A stretch of DNA of 7,414 bases from Modestobacter sp. (GCA_025965635.1 JAOPWO010000114.1:1-7414); one strand, 5' to 3'; shown: positions 1 through 5,594, counted from the first letter of the stretch. Numbers and translations are program-made. Notes: generated from the sequence alone by a model not told the origin.

Positions 1-587
1 GTCCAGCCGCGCGGCTCGTCGTCCAGCGGGGCCAGCGGCAGCGGCGAGCGGTCCCGTCGGCCGACGGCGGCCAGCAGGGCGAGCTGCCGCCAGCTGCACG
101 ACTCGGCCAGCCGCAGCGCCCGGGCCGTCAGCGGGGCGTCGAGGTCGGGGGAGACGACCACCTCGGCGAACAGGTAGCCCAGGTGCCGGATCCGTCGCTC
201 CTCGGCCGACCGGCGCGCCGCCCCGACCACGCCCTCGAGCACCTCGCGGGCAGCGATCCGCCCACCGGCCTGCTCGGTGAAGAACCCGTCGGTGCGCACG
301 CGGCGTCCGGCGTGGGACAGCAGCACGCTGTGCTCGACGGCGAACGCCAGGACGGCGCCGGCCCGGGCGCGCTCCCGGGCGGCCGGCCGGCTACCCGCGA
401 GGTCGTCAGCGGCGGCCCGCAGGGCGTCGGCCAGCCGGTCGTCGATCTGGACGACCGCCTCGCCCGGCGCGAACACGATGCCCGCCGCCGCGCGGGTCAT
501 CGACCCCGCGATCGTCGCGCCGGCCTCCACCAGGTCCCGGCCCGGGGTCCCGCCGTCCTGCGCTGCGCTGTCCACGCCGGTGATCAT
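1..587 (-). CDS. Unrecognised protein, N-terminal 195 residues (3' end outside window)
   Basis: I do not recognise this gene. The minus strand is open from an ATG at 587 to the window edge with no stop, and nearly every codon ends in G or C, as expected for a real gene here. The visible protein begins MITGVDSAAQDGG, is rich in Ala, Arg and Glu and looks soluble, with no signal peptide or membrane segment. Around residues 115-170 it has a helical, regularly charged stretch with a local pattern LGYLFAEVVVSPDLD followed by LRLAESCSWRQLALLAAV. The start is uncertain: ATG 587 has no clear ribosome binding site, and an in-frame GTG at 611 sits 12 nt after a GAGGGGG. The gene is divergent from the nitrate transporter, so the gap between them may hold both promoters. 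The coding call is fairly safe; the function is unknown. Confidence 0.72.
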   Translation of the reverse strand, partial: MITGVDSAAQDGGTPGRDLVEAGATIAGSMTRAAAGIVFAPGEAVVQIDDRLADALRAAADDLAGSRPAARERARAGAVLAFAVEHSVLLSHAGRRVRTDGFFTEQAGGRIAAREVLEGVVGAARRSAEERRIRHLGYLFAEVVVSPDLDAPLTARALRLAESCSWRQLALLAAVGRRDRSPLPLAPLDDEPRGW

Positions 588-650
588 GACCGCTGCGGAG
601 GCGGGCCGCACGTGGCCGCCGGGCCCCCTCACCACAGCGGGGCACGGGCG

Positions 651-699
651 GTGAGGACGACGGAACACCGGCTCCTCCCGTCGGCAACCGAGGGGGAAC
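651..699 (+). promoter_or_regulatory. Candidate GlnR-like binding array upstream of narK
   Basis: Five-base sites occur every 11 bp: GTGAG at 651, GGAAC at 662, TCCTC at 673 (a poor match), GCAAC at 684 and GGAAC at 695, each separated by 6 bp. The actinobacterial GlnR box is usually described as GTnAC-n6-GnAAC half-sites on an 11-bp period. Three sites match GnAAC exactly and GTGAG misses GTnAC by one base. The position, ending 23 bp before a nitrate transporter start, fits a nitrogen-control operator. This is motif reading only; no binding is shown. Confidence 0.45.
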
Positions 700-721
700 G
701 CCCGTCCGGCATCGTGGCGGC

Positions 722-2113
722 ATGGCTTCAGCTACCGGCGTCCCCACCACCACGTCCCCGCCGACCACCTCGACGACGGGTCGGCTCGGGGGTCGTTGGA
801 TCGACGACTGGCGCCCCGAGGACGTCGAGTTCTGGGAGCAGGGCGGGAAGCAGGTCGCCCGCCGCAATCTCTTCTTCTCGGTCTTCTCGGAGCACATCGG
901 CTTCTCCATCTGGAGCCTGTGGTCGGTGATGGTGCTGTTCCTGCCCGAGCCGCTGTTCGGCATCGATCCGGCGGGGAAGTTCCTGCTCACCACCCTGCCG
1001 ACGGCGCTCGGTGCCTTCGTGCGGCTGCCCTACACCTTCGCCGTGGCGAAGTTCGGCGGCCGGAACTGGACGATCGTCAGTGCCGCGCTGCTGCTCATCC
1101 CGACCATCGCGACGGCGGTCGTGCTGGAGCCCGGGGTCTCGTTCACCACGCTGCTCGTCGTGTCCTGCCTGGCCGGCGTCGGCGGCGGGAACTTCGCCAG
1201 CTCGATGACCAACATCAACGCCTTCTACCCGACCCGGCTGAAGGGGTGGGCGCTCGGGCTCAACGCCGGTGGCGGCAACCTGGGCGTGCCGGTCATCCAG
1301 CTCGTCGGGCTGCTGGTGCTGGCCACCGTGGGGGTGGAGCACCCGCGGGTGGTGCTGGTCGTCTACATCCCGTTCATCGTGATCGCCGCGGTCGGTGCGG
1401 CACTGCTGATGGACAACCTGACGACGGCTGCGAACCAGCAGCGGGCCATGCGCGACGCCACCCGCGACGCGCACACCTGGATCATGTCGTTCCTCTACAT
1501 CGGCACGTTCGGCTCGTTCATCGGGTTCGGATTCGCGTTCGGCCAGGTGCTGCAGAACCAGTTCACCGATGACTTCGCCACCCCGCTGGCCGCCGCGTCG
1601 CTGACCTGGCTGGGCCCGCTGCTGGGGTCGCTGATCCGGCCGCTGGGCGGCTCGCTGGCCGACCGGTTCGGCGGCGCGCGGATCACCTTCTACAACTTCG
1701 TCGCGATGGCGGGGGGCGCCTCGATCGTGCTGACCGCCAGCCAGGTGGAGTCCCTGCCGCTGTTCCTCGTCGGGTTCGTGCTGCTGTTCGTCTTCAGCGG
1801 GGTCGGCAACGGCTCCACCTACAAGATGATCCCGGCGATCTTCCGGACCAAGGCCCAGCTGGAGGTCGCGGCCGGCGGGGACACCGTCGTCGCCGACCGC
1901 AGGGCGCTGCAGATGTCCGGCGCGCTGATCGGCATCGCCGGCGCGGTCGGCGCCTTCGGCGGGGTGCTGGTCAACCTGGCCTTCCGGCAGTCGTTCCTCA
2001 GCTCCGGCAGCGGCGACGGCGCCTACATCGCCTTCATCGCGTTCTACGCGGTCTGCTTCGTCCTCACCTGGGCGGTCTACCTGCGCCCCGGCGCCCCGAT
2101 GGCCGGTGTGTGA
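722..2113 (+). CDS. narK: Nitrate/nitrite transporter, NarK/NasA type (NNP family of MFS)
   Basis: This 463-residue inner-membrane protein is a major-facilitator nitrate/nitrite porter. The first family signature lies at residues 151-170 (AGVGGGNFASSMTNINAFYP) and the second at 358-374 (FSGVGNGSTYKMIPAIF). Arg101 (FVRLPYT) and Arg306 (LIRPLGG) sit where the two substrate-binding arginines of E. coli NarK are expected. About 12 hydrophobic segments follow a cytoplasmic N-terminus holding the typical GRWIDDWRPEDVEFWE. Sequence cannot settle nitrate uptake versus nitrite export. ATG 722 is the only plausible in-frame start; an AGGGGG lies too far upstream (about 25 nt), while CATCGT ends 6 nt before the ATG, so a leaderless mRNA is possible. 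The gene converges on an NnaR-type regulator and has GlnR-like sites upstream, suggesting nitrogen-controlled assimilation; no reductase gene is present here. Family assignment is firm; the symbol is by type. Confidence 0.93.
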   Translation: MASATGVPTTTSPPTTSTTGRLGGRWIDDWRPEDVEFWEQGGKQVARRNLFFSVFSEHIGFSIWSLWSVMVLFLPEPLFGIDPAGKFLLTTLPTALGAFVRLPYTFAVAKFGGRNWTIVSAALLLIPTIATAVVLEPGVSFTTLLVVSCLAGVGGGNFASSMTNINAFYPTRLKGWALGLNAGGGNLGVPVIQLVGLLVLATVGVEHPRVVLVVYIPFIVIAAVGAALLMDNLTTAANQQRAMRDATRDAHTWIMSFLYIGTFGSFIGFGFAFGQVLQNQFTDDFATPLAAASLTWLGPLLGSLIRPLGGSLADRFGGARITFYNFVAMAGGASIVLTASQVESLPLFLVGFVLLFVFSGVGNGSTYKMIPAIFRTKAQLEVAAGGDTVVADRRALQMSGALIGIAGAVGAFGGVLVNLAFRQSFLSSGSGDGAYIAFIAFYAVCFVLTWAVYLRPGAPMAGV

Positions 2114-2140
2114 CCCGGGCCCCCGCCGGGCAGCGGGGTC
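2112..2140. terminator. Possible bidirectional terminator between narK and the nnaR-like gene
   Basis: GACCC at 2112-2116 can pair with GGGTC at 2136-2140, enclosing GCCC/GGGC (2119-2122 with 2128-2131) around a 5-nt loop. It begins in the narK stop codon and lies in the 32-bp gap between two convergent genes, where a shared terminator is expected. It has no long T tract (only CCTT follows on the plus strand) and its internal loops make it moderate in strength. Confidence 0.4.
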
Positions 2141-2145
2141 CTTCC

Positions 2146-3321
2146 TCAGACCGCCAGGCGGTAGCCGCGCTTGACGACGGTCTCGACGACCGGGGCGCCG
2201 AGCGCGGCCCGCAGCCGGGTCACCGCCATCTCGACCGCGTGCGCGTCACCGCCGCCGGACAGCTCACCGAGCAGTTCGGCGCGGGACACGACCACGCCGG
2301 GACGGCGGGCCAGTGTGCGCAGCACCGCCATCGGACCGGGCGCCAGCTCCACCAGCCGACCGTCGAGCACCGCGGCGTGGCCGCGCACCTGCAGCGTGTG
2401 GGCGCCCGGGCCCAGAACCGGATCGCGCTCCGGGAGGCGGGCGACCACCTCGCGGGCCAGCGCCCCCAGCCGGGCGCGCGCGGGCTGCAGGGTCGGGACG
2501 CCGGCGCTCTCCAGCGGCTCGGCCGTCACCGGCCCGACGCACACCGGCAGCACCGCGTCGCTGAACGCCGCGAGCACCGCCGCCCGCACGCCCGCTGCGG
2601 TGGCCATCTGCAGCAGGCTGACCACCGCCGGGGCGCTGGTGAAGGTGACGGCGTCCACGCCGCGGGCGGCGATCACGGTGACCAGCCGGCGCAGGGGGCC
2701 GGTGTCCTCCGGGGGCACCCAGCGGTAGACCGGCACCTGGAGCACCTCGGCGCCGGCGGCCTGCAGCCCGCTCACCAGCTCCGGCAACGGATCGCCGTGC
2801 AACTGGACGGCGATCCGCCGGCCCGGGAGCGGCCCCTCGGCCCCGGACAGCAGGTGGGTCAGCACCTCCGCGGAGCTCTCCGACGCCGGCGACCAGGCGT
2901 CCACCAGCCCCTCGCCGCGGATCGCGCCGCGCGCCTTGGGTCCCCGGGCGAGCACCCGGGCCGGGCGCAGGTGGTCGCGGAGCGGGAGATCCCAGGCCTC
3001 GGCCGCCGCGAGCCAGCCACGGAAGCCCACGCCGGTGGTGGCCACCACCAGGTCGACCGGGGCGGCGAGCACCTCGCGGGTCGCCGCGACCAGGTCGGTG
3101 TCGTCGGGGAGCGGGACGATCCGGATCGCGGGGGCGTACAGCACGCGCGCGCCGCGGCGCTCCAGCAGCGCACCCAGCTCCTCGCGGCGCCGGGCGGCGG
3201 TGACCGCCACGGTGTAGCCGGCCAGCGGCAGCAGTCCGGGGACCGGCGCGGCGTCGGCCAGGGCGCTGTCGGGAGGGCTGTCGGTCACCCCCCCATGGTC
3301 CTCGGTCGGTGTTCCAGCCAT
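2146..3321 (-). CDS. nnaR: HemD-like domain/winged-helix transcriptional regulator, NnaR type
   Basis: The 391-residue protein has a uroporphyrinogen-III synthase (HemD) fold at about residues 35-295 (LPLAGYTVAVTAARRREELG; VDLVVATTGVGF; DAVTFTSAPAVVSLL) and a C-terminal OmpR/PhoB-type winged helix at about 300-391 (HAVEMAVTRLRAALG, then VVETVVKRGYRL). No receiver domain is visible. This architecture is known from NnaR of Streptomyces and mycobacteria, which acts with GlnR on nitrate/nitrite genes, and from mycobacterial Rv0260c beside narK3. Here it likewise faces a nitrate transporter tail to tail, supporting a regulatory role; whether the HemD part still makes uroporphyrinogen III cannot be told, and it is often annotated simply as HemD. 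ATG 3321 is chosen because AGGAAAGGGA lies about 9 nt upstream; GTG at 3288 after a G run is an alternative start. The symbol is inferred from architecture and context. Confidence 0.88.
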   Translation of the reverse strand: MAGTPTEDHGGVTDSPPDSALADAAPVPGLLPLAGYTVAVTAARRREELGALLERRGARVLYAPAIRIVPLPDDTDLVAATREVLAAPVDLVVATTGVGFRGWLAAAEAWDLPLRDHLRPARVLARGPKARGAIRGEGLVDAWSPASESSAEVLTHLLSGAEGPLPGRRIAVQLHGDPLPELVSGLQAAGAEVLQVPVYRWVPPEDTGPLRRLVTVIAARGVDAVTFTSAPAVVSLLQMATAAGVRAAVLAAFSDAVLPVCVGPVTAEPLESAGVPTLQPARARLGALAREVVARLPERDPVLGPGAHTLQVRGHAAVLDGRLVELAPGPMAVLRTLARRPGVVVSRAELLGELSGGGDAHAVEMAVTRLRAALGAPVVETVVKRGYRLAV

Positions 3322-3374
3322 GTGACGCGGTCCCTTTCCTGGGTGGTCCGCGGCACGGGCGCCCCGGCGCGGTG

Positions 3375-3380
3375 CAGGAT
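3375..3380 (+). promoter_or_regulatory. Candidate -10 element for a leaderless PH-protein mRNA
   Basis: CAGGAT ends 6 nt before the GTG at 3387, the distance expected if transcription starts at the first base of the start codon. No convincing -35 is seen. The same bases partly serve as an AGGA Shine-Dalgarno 7 nt from the GTG, so ordinary initiation is also possible. Confidence 0.3.
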
Positions 3381-3386
3381 GGAGGT

Positions 3387-3878
3387 GTGTCCGTCGAACC
3401 CGCCCCCCGCCCGGTGTCGGCCGTGCCCCGGCGGTTGCGGCTGATCTGCGCGCTGGCCGCCACCGCCCTGGTCGCCGTCATGACGGTCGTTGCCGCGCTG
3501 CTCAAGTCCTCCACCACCGGCGTGGTGGCCTTCCAGACCGCCGACCAGGTGGCCATGGTGGTGCTGGGACTCGCGATGGGCGGAGGCGTGCTGTGCCTCG
3601 CCCGCCCCCGGGTCGACGCCGACGCCGCCGGCATCAGGGTGCGCAACGTGGTGGGGACCCACGAGCTGCCGTGGTCGATGGTCCGCGCGGTCCACTTCGA
3701 CCGGCACTCGCCGTGGGCCAGCCTCCTGCTGAGCAACGGCGACGAGCTGTCCGTGCTCGCCGTCCAGGCGGCCGACAAGGGCCGTGCGGCCGACGCCGTA
3801 GAGGGTTTGCGGGCCCTGTTGACCGCCGCCACCCCGGTCGAGGACCCCGCCTCGAAGACGCCGCTGCTCTACGAGTGA
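3387..3878 (+). CDS. Small membrane protein with bacterial PH-like domain
   Basis: The 163-residue protein has two hydrophobic segments at about residues 18-38 (ICALAATALVAVMTVVAALL) and 52-72 (ADQVAMVVLGLAMGGGVLCL), then a cytoplasmic beta-rich part at about 73-147. The pattern RPRVDADAAGIRVRNVVGTH with ELPWSMVRAVHF is typical of the short bacterial PH domains of actinobacterial two-TM proteins. The role of this family is poorly defined. GTG 3387 is preferred because the family usually begins shortly before TM1; an in-frame ATG at 3309 would add 26 Gly/Pro-rich residues, overlap the divergent regulator's start and has no ribosome binding site. It is divergent from the NnaR-type gene (65 bp apart) and lies just upstream of the infC promoter, with no sign of a shared function. 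Confidence 0.82.
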   Translation: MSVEPAPRPVSAVPRRLRLICALAATALVAVMTVVAALLKSSTTGVVAFQTADQVAMVVLGLAMGGGVLCLARPRVDADAAGIRVRNVVGTHELPWSMVRAVHFDRHSPWASLLLSNGDELSVLAVQAADKGRAADAVEGLRALLTAATPVEDPASKTPLLYE

Positions 3879-3898
3879 CCCACCCAGGGACCCCGGGG

Positions 3899-3928
3899 AT
3901 GACGCCGGGCCCCCGGGCGCTGTAACAT
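3899..3928 (+). promoter_or_regulatory. Promoter of the infC-rpmI-rplT cluster
   Basis: A -35 hexamer ATGACG (3899-3904) and a -10 hexamer TAACAT (3923-3928) are separated by 18 bp, close to the actinobacterial vegetative consensus (TTGACN, TANNNT). Predicted start of transcription is near 3935, giving a leader of about 275 nt. A similar CTACATCGAGG occurs 23 bp downstream (from 3946) and could be a second weaker start. The spacer is unusually GC-rich. The assignment rests on motif match and position. Confidence 0.62.
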
Positions 3929-4118
3929 CGACGTGCCTCCCCCCGCTACATCGAGGCGCGCGAACCAACGGTGACCCCGCCCCGGGTCACCGACCAAGAG
4001 GAGCCCGCTCCCACCTGGCGCCGTCAAGGCACACAGGTCCCCGGATCGCAGAGCGCGGCCCCGGCCGTGCCCTGTCGCGCACGTGCCGTCCGCGGCCTGT
4101 GCGCTCGACCGGCGAGTG

Positions 4119-4149
4119 GGCCCCGTGAGCAGACGCTCACGGGGCCTTT
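4119..4149 (+). terminator. Terminator-like attenuator hairpin inside the infC leader
   Basis: GGCCCCGTGAGC (4119-4130) and GCTCACGGGGCC (4135-4146) form a perfect 12-bp stem with an AGAC loop, followed by TTT. It lies 64 nt before the infC start and about 185 nt after the predicted transcription start, the position of an attenuator rather than of an end-of-operon terminator. The T tract is short, but actinobacterial terminators often lack long ones. Confidence 0.55.
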
Positions 4150-4177
4150 GCTCGTCCGCGATCCGGGACGGGCCGCA

Positions 4178-4209
4178 GGCTCCTCACCGCAGGCAGCAGA
4201 GGAGAGGCC
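4178..4209 (+). promoter_or_regulatory. Hairpin sequestering the infC Shine-Dalgarno
   Basis: CTCCTC (4180-4185) is fully complementary to GAGGAG (4199-4204), the core of the infC ribosome binding site, with a 13-nt loop; GG 4178-4179 can add pairing with CC 4208-4209 across a 3-nt bulge. In the folded state the site next to the ATC start would be hidden. This points to possible translational control of infC. No thermodynamic calculation was made. Confidence 0.45.
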
Positions 4210-4836
4210 ATCACCGAGCCCCGCATCAACGACCGCATCCGCGTCCCCGAGGTCCGCCTGGTCGGACCTGAGGGCGAGCAGGTCGGCATCGTGCCGATCG
4301 GCGAAGCGCTGCGTCTGGCCCAGGACAGCGAGCTCGACCTCGTCGAGGTCGCGCCCATGGCCCGGCCGCCCGTCGTCAAGCTCATGGTCGACGGCAAGTT
4401 CAAGTACGAGGCCGCCCAGAAGGCCCGCGAGGCCCGGCGGAACCAGGCGCTCACCGTCATCAAAGAGATGCGGCTGCGCCTCAAGATCGACCCGCACGAC
4501 TACGAGACCAAGAAGGGCCACGTCGAGCGCTTCCTCAAGGGCGGCGACAAGGTCAAGATCACCGTGATGTTCCGCGGTCGCGAGCAGTCCCGCCCGGAGA
4601 TGGGTTACCGGCTGCTGCAGCGGCTGGCCGGGGACGTGTCCGAGCTGGGGATCGTCGAGTCCAACCCCAAGCAGGACGGCCGCAACATGGTCATGGTGAT
4701 CGCACCGCACCGGAACCAGGCTGCGTCGGACGCCGTCCGCCGCACCGCGAAGGCCGAGAAGCACGCGACGGCCGAGCAGGCTCCGGAGCAGGCCCCGGAG
4801 CAGGCCCCGGTCCAGGAGCAGGCGCCCCCGGCCTAG
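4210..4836 (+). CDS. infC: Translation initiation factor IF-3, starting at ATC
   Basis: IF3 binds the 30S subunit, keeps 50S off and checks start-codon/initiator-tRNA pairing. The N-domain begins ITEPRINDRIRVPEVRLVG and the linker and C-domain contain KKGHVERFLKGGDKVKITVMFRGREQSRPE and KQDGRNMVMVIAPH. An in-frame TGA at 4126 and the lack of any ATG, GTG or TTG before the conserved N-domain leave ATC 4210 as the start, with AGGAG (4200-4204) 5 nt upstream; GTG 4291 would delete 27 conserved residues. Rare AUU/AUC/AUA starts are known for infC (AUU in E. coli), where IF3 represses its own translation. The protein is 208 residues. Oddities: the usual MDYGK reads MVDGK at residues 59-63, the usual LRPKID reads LRLKID, and residues 188-206 form an EQAP-repeat tail. 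First gene of infC-rpmI-rplT. Confidence 0.95.
   Translation: MTEPRINDRIRVPEVRLVGPEGEQVGIVPIGEALRLAQDSELDLVEVAPMARPPVVKLMVDGKFKYEAAQKAREARRNQALTVIKEMRLRLKIDPHDYETKKGHVERFLKGGDKVKITVMFRGREQSRPEMGYRLLQRLAGDVSELGIVESNPKQDGRNMVMVIAPHRNQAASDAVRRTAKAEKHATAEQAPEQAPEQAPVQEQAPPA
4777..4830 (+). repeat. In-frame EQAP repeat at the infC 3' end
   Basis: Codons 189-206 of IF3 carry the tetrapeptide EQAP three times in a row and then a diverged VQEQAPP, from tandem copies of GAGCAGGCCCCG with third-base changes. Low-complexity acidic/Pro/Ala tails are common on actinobacterial IF3, and copy number here is probably variable between strains. Confidence 0.6.
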
Positions 4837-4844
4837 AAGAAGGA

Positions 4845-4895
4845 CCCTCCTGCCCCCCACCACTGCAGGCTCGCGGTGGGGGCCCAGCAGGAGGG
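4845..4895 (+). other. Long hairpin in the infC-rpmI gap
   Basis: CCCTCCTGC (4845-4853) pairs with GCAGGAGGG (4887-4895) and, after a 4-nt bulge on the 3' side, CCCCCACC (4854-4861) pairs with GGTGGGGG (4875-4882), leaving a 13-nt loop. The stem has 17 pairs, nearly all G-C. No T tract follows and the next genes are clearly in the same cluster, so it is more likely an attenuator, processing site or translational control element than a full terminator. Its 3' arm contains a perfect AGGAGG. Confidence 0.55.
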
Positions 4896-4924
4896 CCGAG
4901 TGCCGCACCGAGACGGCCGCGACG

Positions 4925-4945
4925 CCGCGGGGCACTGCCCCGCGG
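4925..4945 (+). other. Short GC hairpin upstream of rpmI
   Basis: CCGCGGGG (4925-4932) and CCCCGCGG (4938-4945) form a perfect 8-bp stem with loop CACTG, ending 30 nt before the rpmI start and 18 nt before its ribosome binding site. With the larger hairpin just upstream it makes a two-stem intergenic region. No T tract follows. Confidence 0.5.
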
Positions 4946-4975
4946 TCGGCGACAGAGACGAACGAGGACGAGGAC

Positions 4976-5170
4976 ATGCCGAAGAACAAGACCCACAAGG
5001 GTGCTGCCAAGCGCATCCGTGTCACGGGCACCGGGAAGCTGGTGCGTGAGCACACGAACAACCAGCACAAGTTCGAGCACAAGTCCTCGAGCCGGAAGCG
5101 GCGCATCTCAGGCACCGAGGTCCTGTCCCCGGCGGACACCAGCCGGATGAAGAAGCTCCTCGGTCTCTGA
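4976..5170 (+). CDS. rpmI: 50S ribosomal protein L35 (bL35)
   Basis: The 64-residue, strongly basic protein is the normal L35 length and reads as L35 throughout: MPKNKTHKGAAKRIRVTGTGK at the start, HKSSSRKRRISG in the middle and MKKLLGL at the end. L35 is a late-assembling component of the large ribosomal subunit. ATG 4976 has GAGG (4964-4967) 8 nt upstream within a GAGGACGAGGAC stretch. It lies 139 nt after infC, across two hairpins, and 34 nt before rplT, the order conserved across bacteria. The shorter rpmI-rplT gap suggests close coupling with rplT. Nothing looks broken. Confidence 0.97.
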   Translation: MPKNKTHKGAAKRIRVTGTGKLVREHTNNQHKFEHKSSSRKRRISGTEVLSPADTSRMKKLLGL

Positions 5171-5204
5171 CCGTCACCCCTAACGAGCAGACAGGAGCTT
5201 CCAC

Positions 5205-5594
5205 GTGGCACGCGTGAAGCGGGCGGTCAACGCCCAGAAGAAGCGTCGTACGACCCTCGAGGCAGCCAGCGGGTACCGCGGGCAGCGTTCGCGGCTGTAC
5301 CGCAAGGCCAAGGAGCAGCTCCTCCACTCCGCCACCTACAACTACCGCGACCGCAAGGTCCGCAAGGGTGACTTCCGCAAGCTGTGGATCACCCGGATCA
5401 ACGCCGCGGCGCGGCAGAACGACATGACCTACAACCGGTTCATGCAGGGCCTCAAGCTGGCCGGCATCGAGCTGGACCGTCGGGTCCTGGCCGAGCTCGC
5501 CGTCAGCGAGCCGGCTGCCTTCGCCGCGCTGGTGGAGTCCGCACGGGCCGCGCTCCTCGCGAACCCCGAGGCGACCGGCGCTGCCGCTGCCTAG
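5205..5594 (+). CDS. rplT: 50S ribosomal protein L20 (bL20)
   Basis: The 129-residue protein matches L20 end to end: MARVKRAVNAQKKRRTTLE, then SGYRGQRSRLYRKAKEQ, DRKVRKGDFRKLWITRINAA and MTYNRFMQGLKLAGIELDRR. The long basic N-terminal helix inserts into 23S rRNA early in assembly. It is slightly longer than the E. coli protein because of an Ala-rich tail (NPEATGAAAA). GTG 5205 is the start, with AGGAG (5193-5197) 7 nt upstream. L20 is the autoregulator of this operon in E. coli and in Bacillus by different RNA sites, which makes it the first candidate effector for the hairpins upstream; that link is inference here. Confidence 0.97.
   Translation: MARVKRAVNAQKKRRTTLEAASGYRGQRSRLYRKAKEQLLHSATYNYRDRKVRKGDFRKLWITRINAAARQNDMTYNRFMQGLKLAGIELDRRVLAELAVSEPAAFAALVESARAALLANPEATGAAAA

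Larger units (their letters stand above)
3935..4209 (+). promoter_or_regulatory. Structured leader of infC; no gene in this gap
   Basis: The 331 bases between the PH-protein stop and infC hold no convincing gene. Downstream of the promoter four structures can be drawn by eye: a 9-bp hairpin at 3969-3977/3984-3992 (CGGTGACCC, loop of 6); a long arm formed by 4051-4060 with 4094-4106 (3-nt bulge) and 4062-4070 with 4079-4088 (one bulged T); the terminator-like hairpin 4119-4146; and a hairpin hiding the ribosome binding site, CTCCTC 4180-4185 with GAGGAG 4199-4204. GGCCCCG at 4057-4063, inside the arm, repeats the 5' side of the terminator stem and could pair with its 3' side (4140-4146). Leaders binding L20 control this operon in Firmicutes; a similar role here is inference. 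Open frames starting with GTG at 3971, 4083 and 4099 lack ribosome binding sites. Confidence 0.55.

Noticed and set aside
3309..3386. ATG 3309 as start of the PH-domain protein
   Set aside because: The added residues are Gly/Pro-rich and unlike the family, the ATG overlaps the divergent regulator's coding start, and no ribosome binding site precedes it.
2110..3444. Long plus-strand open frame antisense to the HemD/winged-helix gene
   Set aside because: Its product is a low-complexity Arg/Gly/His/Gln-rich translation of the antisense strand, while the minus strand encodes a clear two-domain protein.
4099..4128. GTG-initiated 9-codon leader peptide ending in the attenuator stem
   Set aside because: The TGA position is suggestive, but there is no ribosome binding site and no run of regulatory codons.
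4291..4836. GTG 4291 as the infC start
   Set aside because: It removes RINDRIRVPEVRLVG and other conserved N-domain residues and lacks a Shine-Dalgarno; ATC 4210 has both.
4024..5211. Long minus-strand open frame across the infC cluster
   Set aside because: It is antisense to infC, rpmI and the leader; its length follows from the high GC content and it has no family-like motifs.
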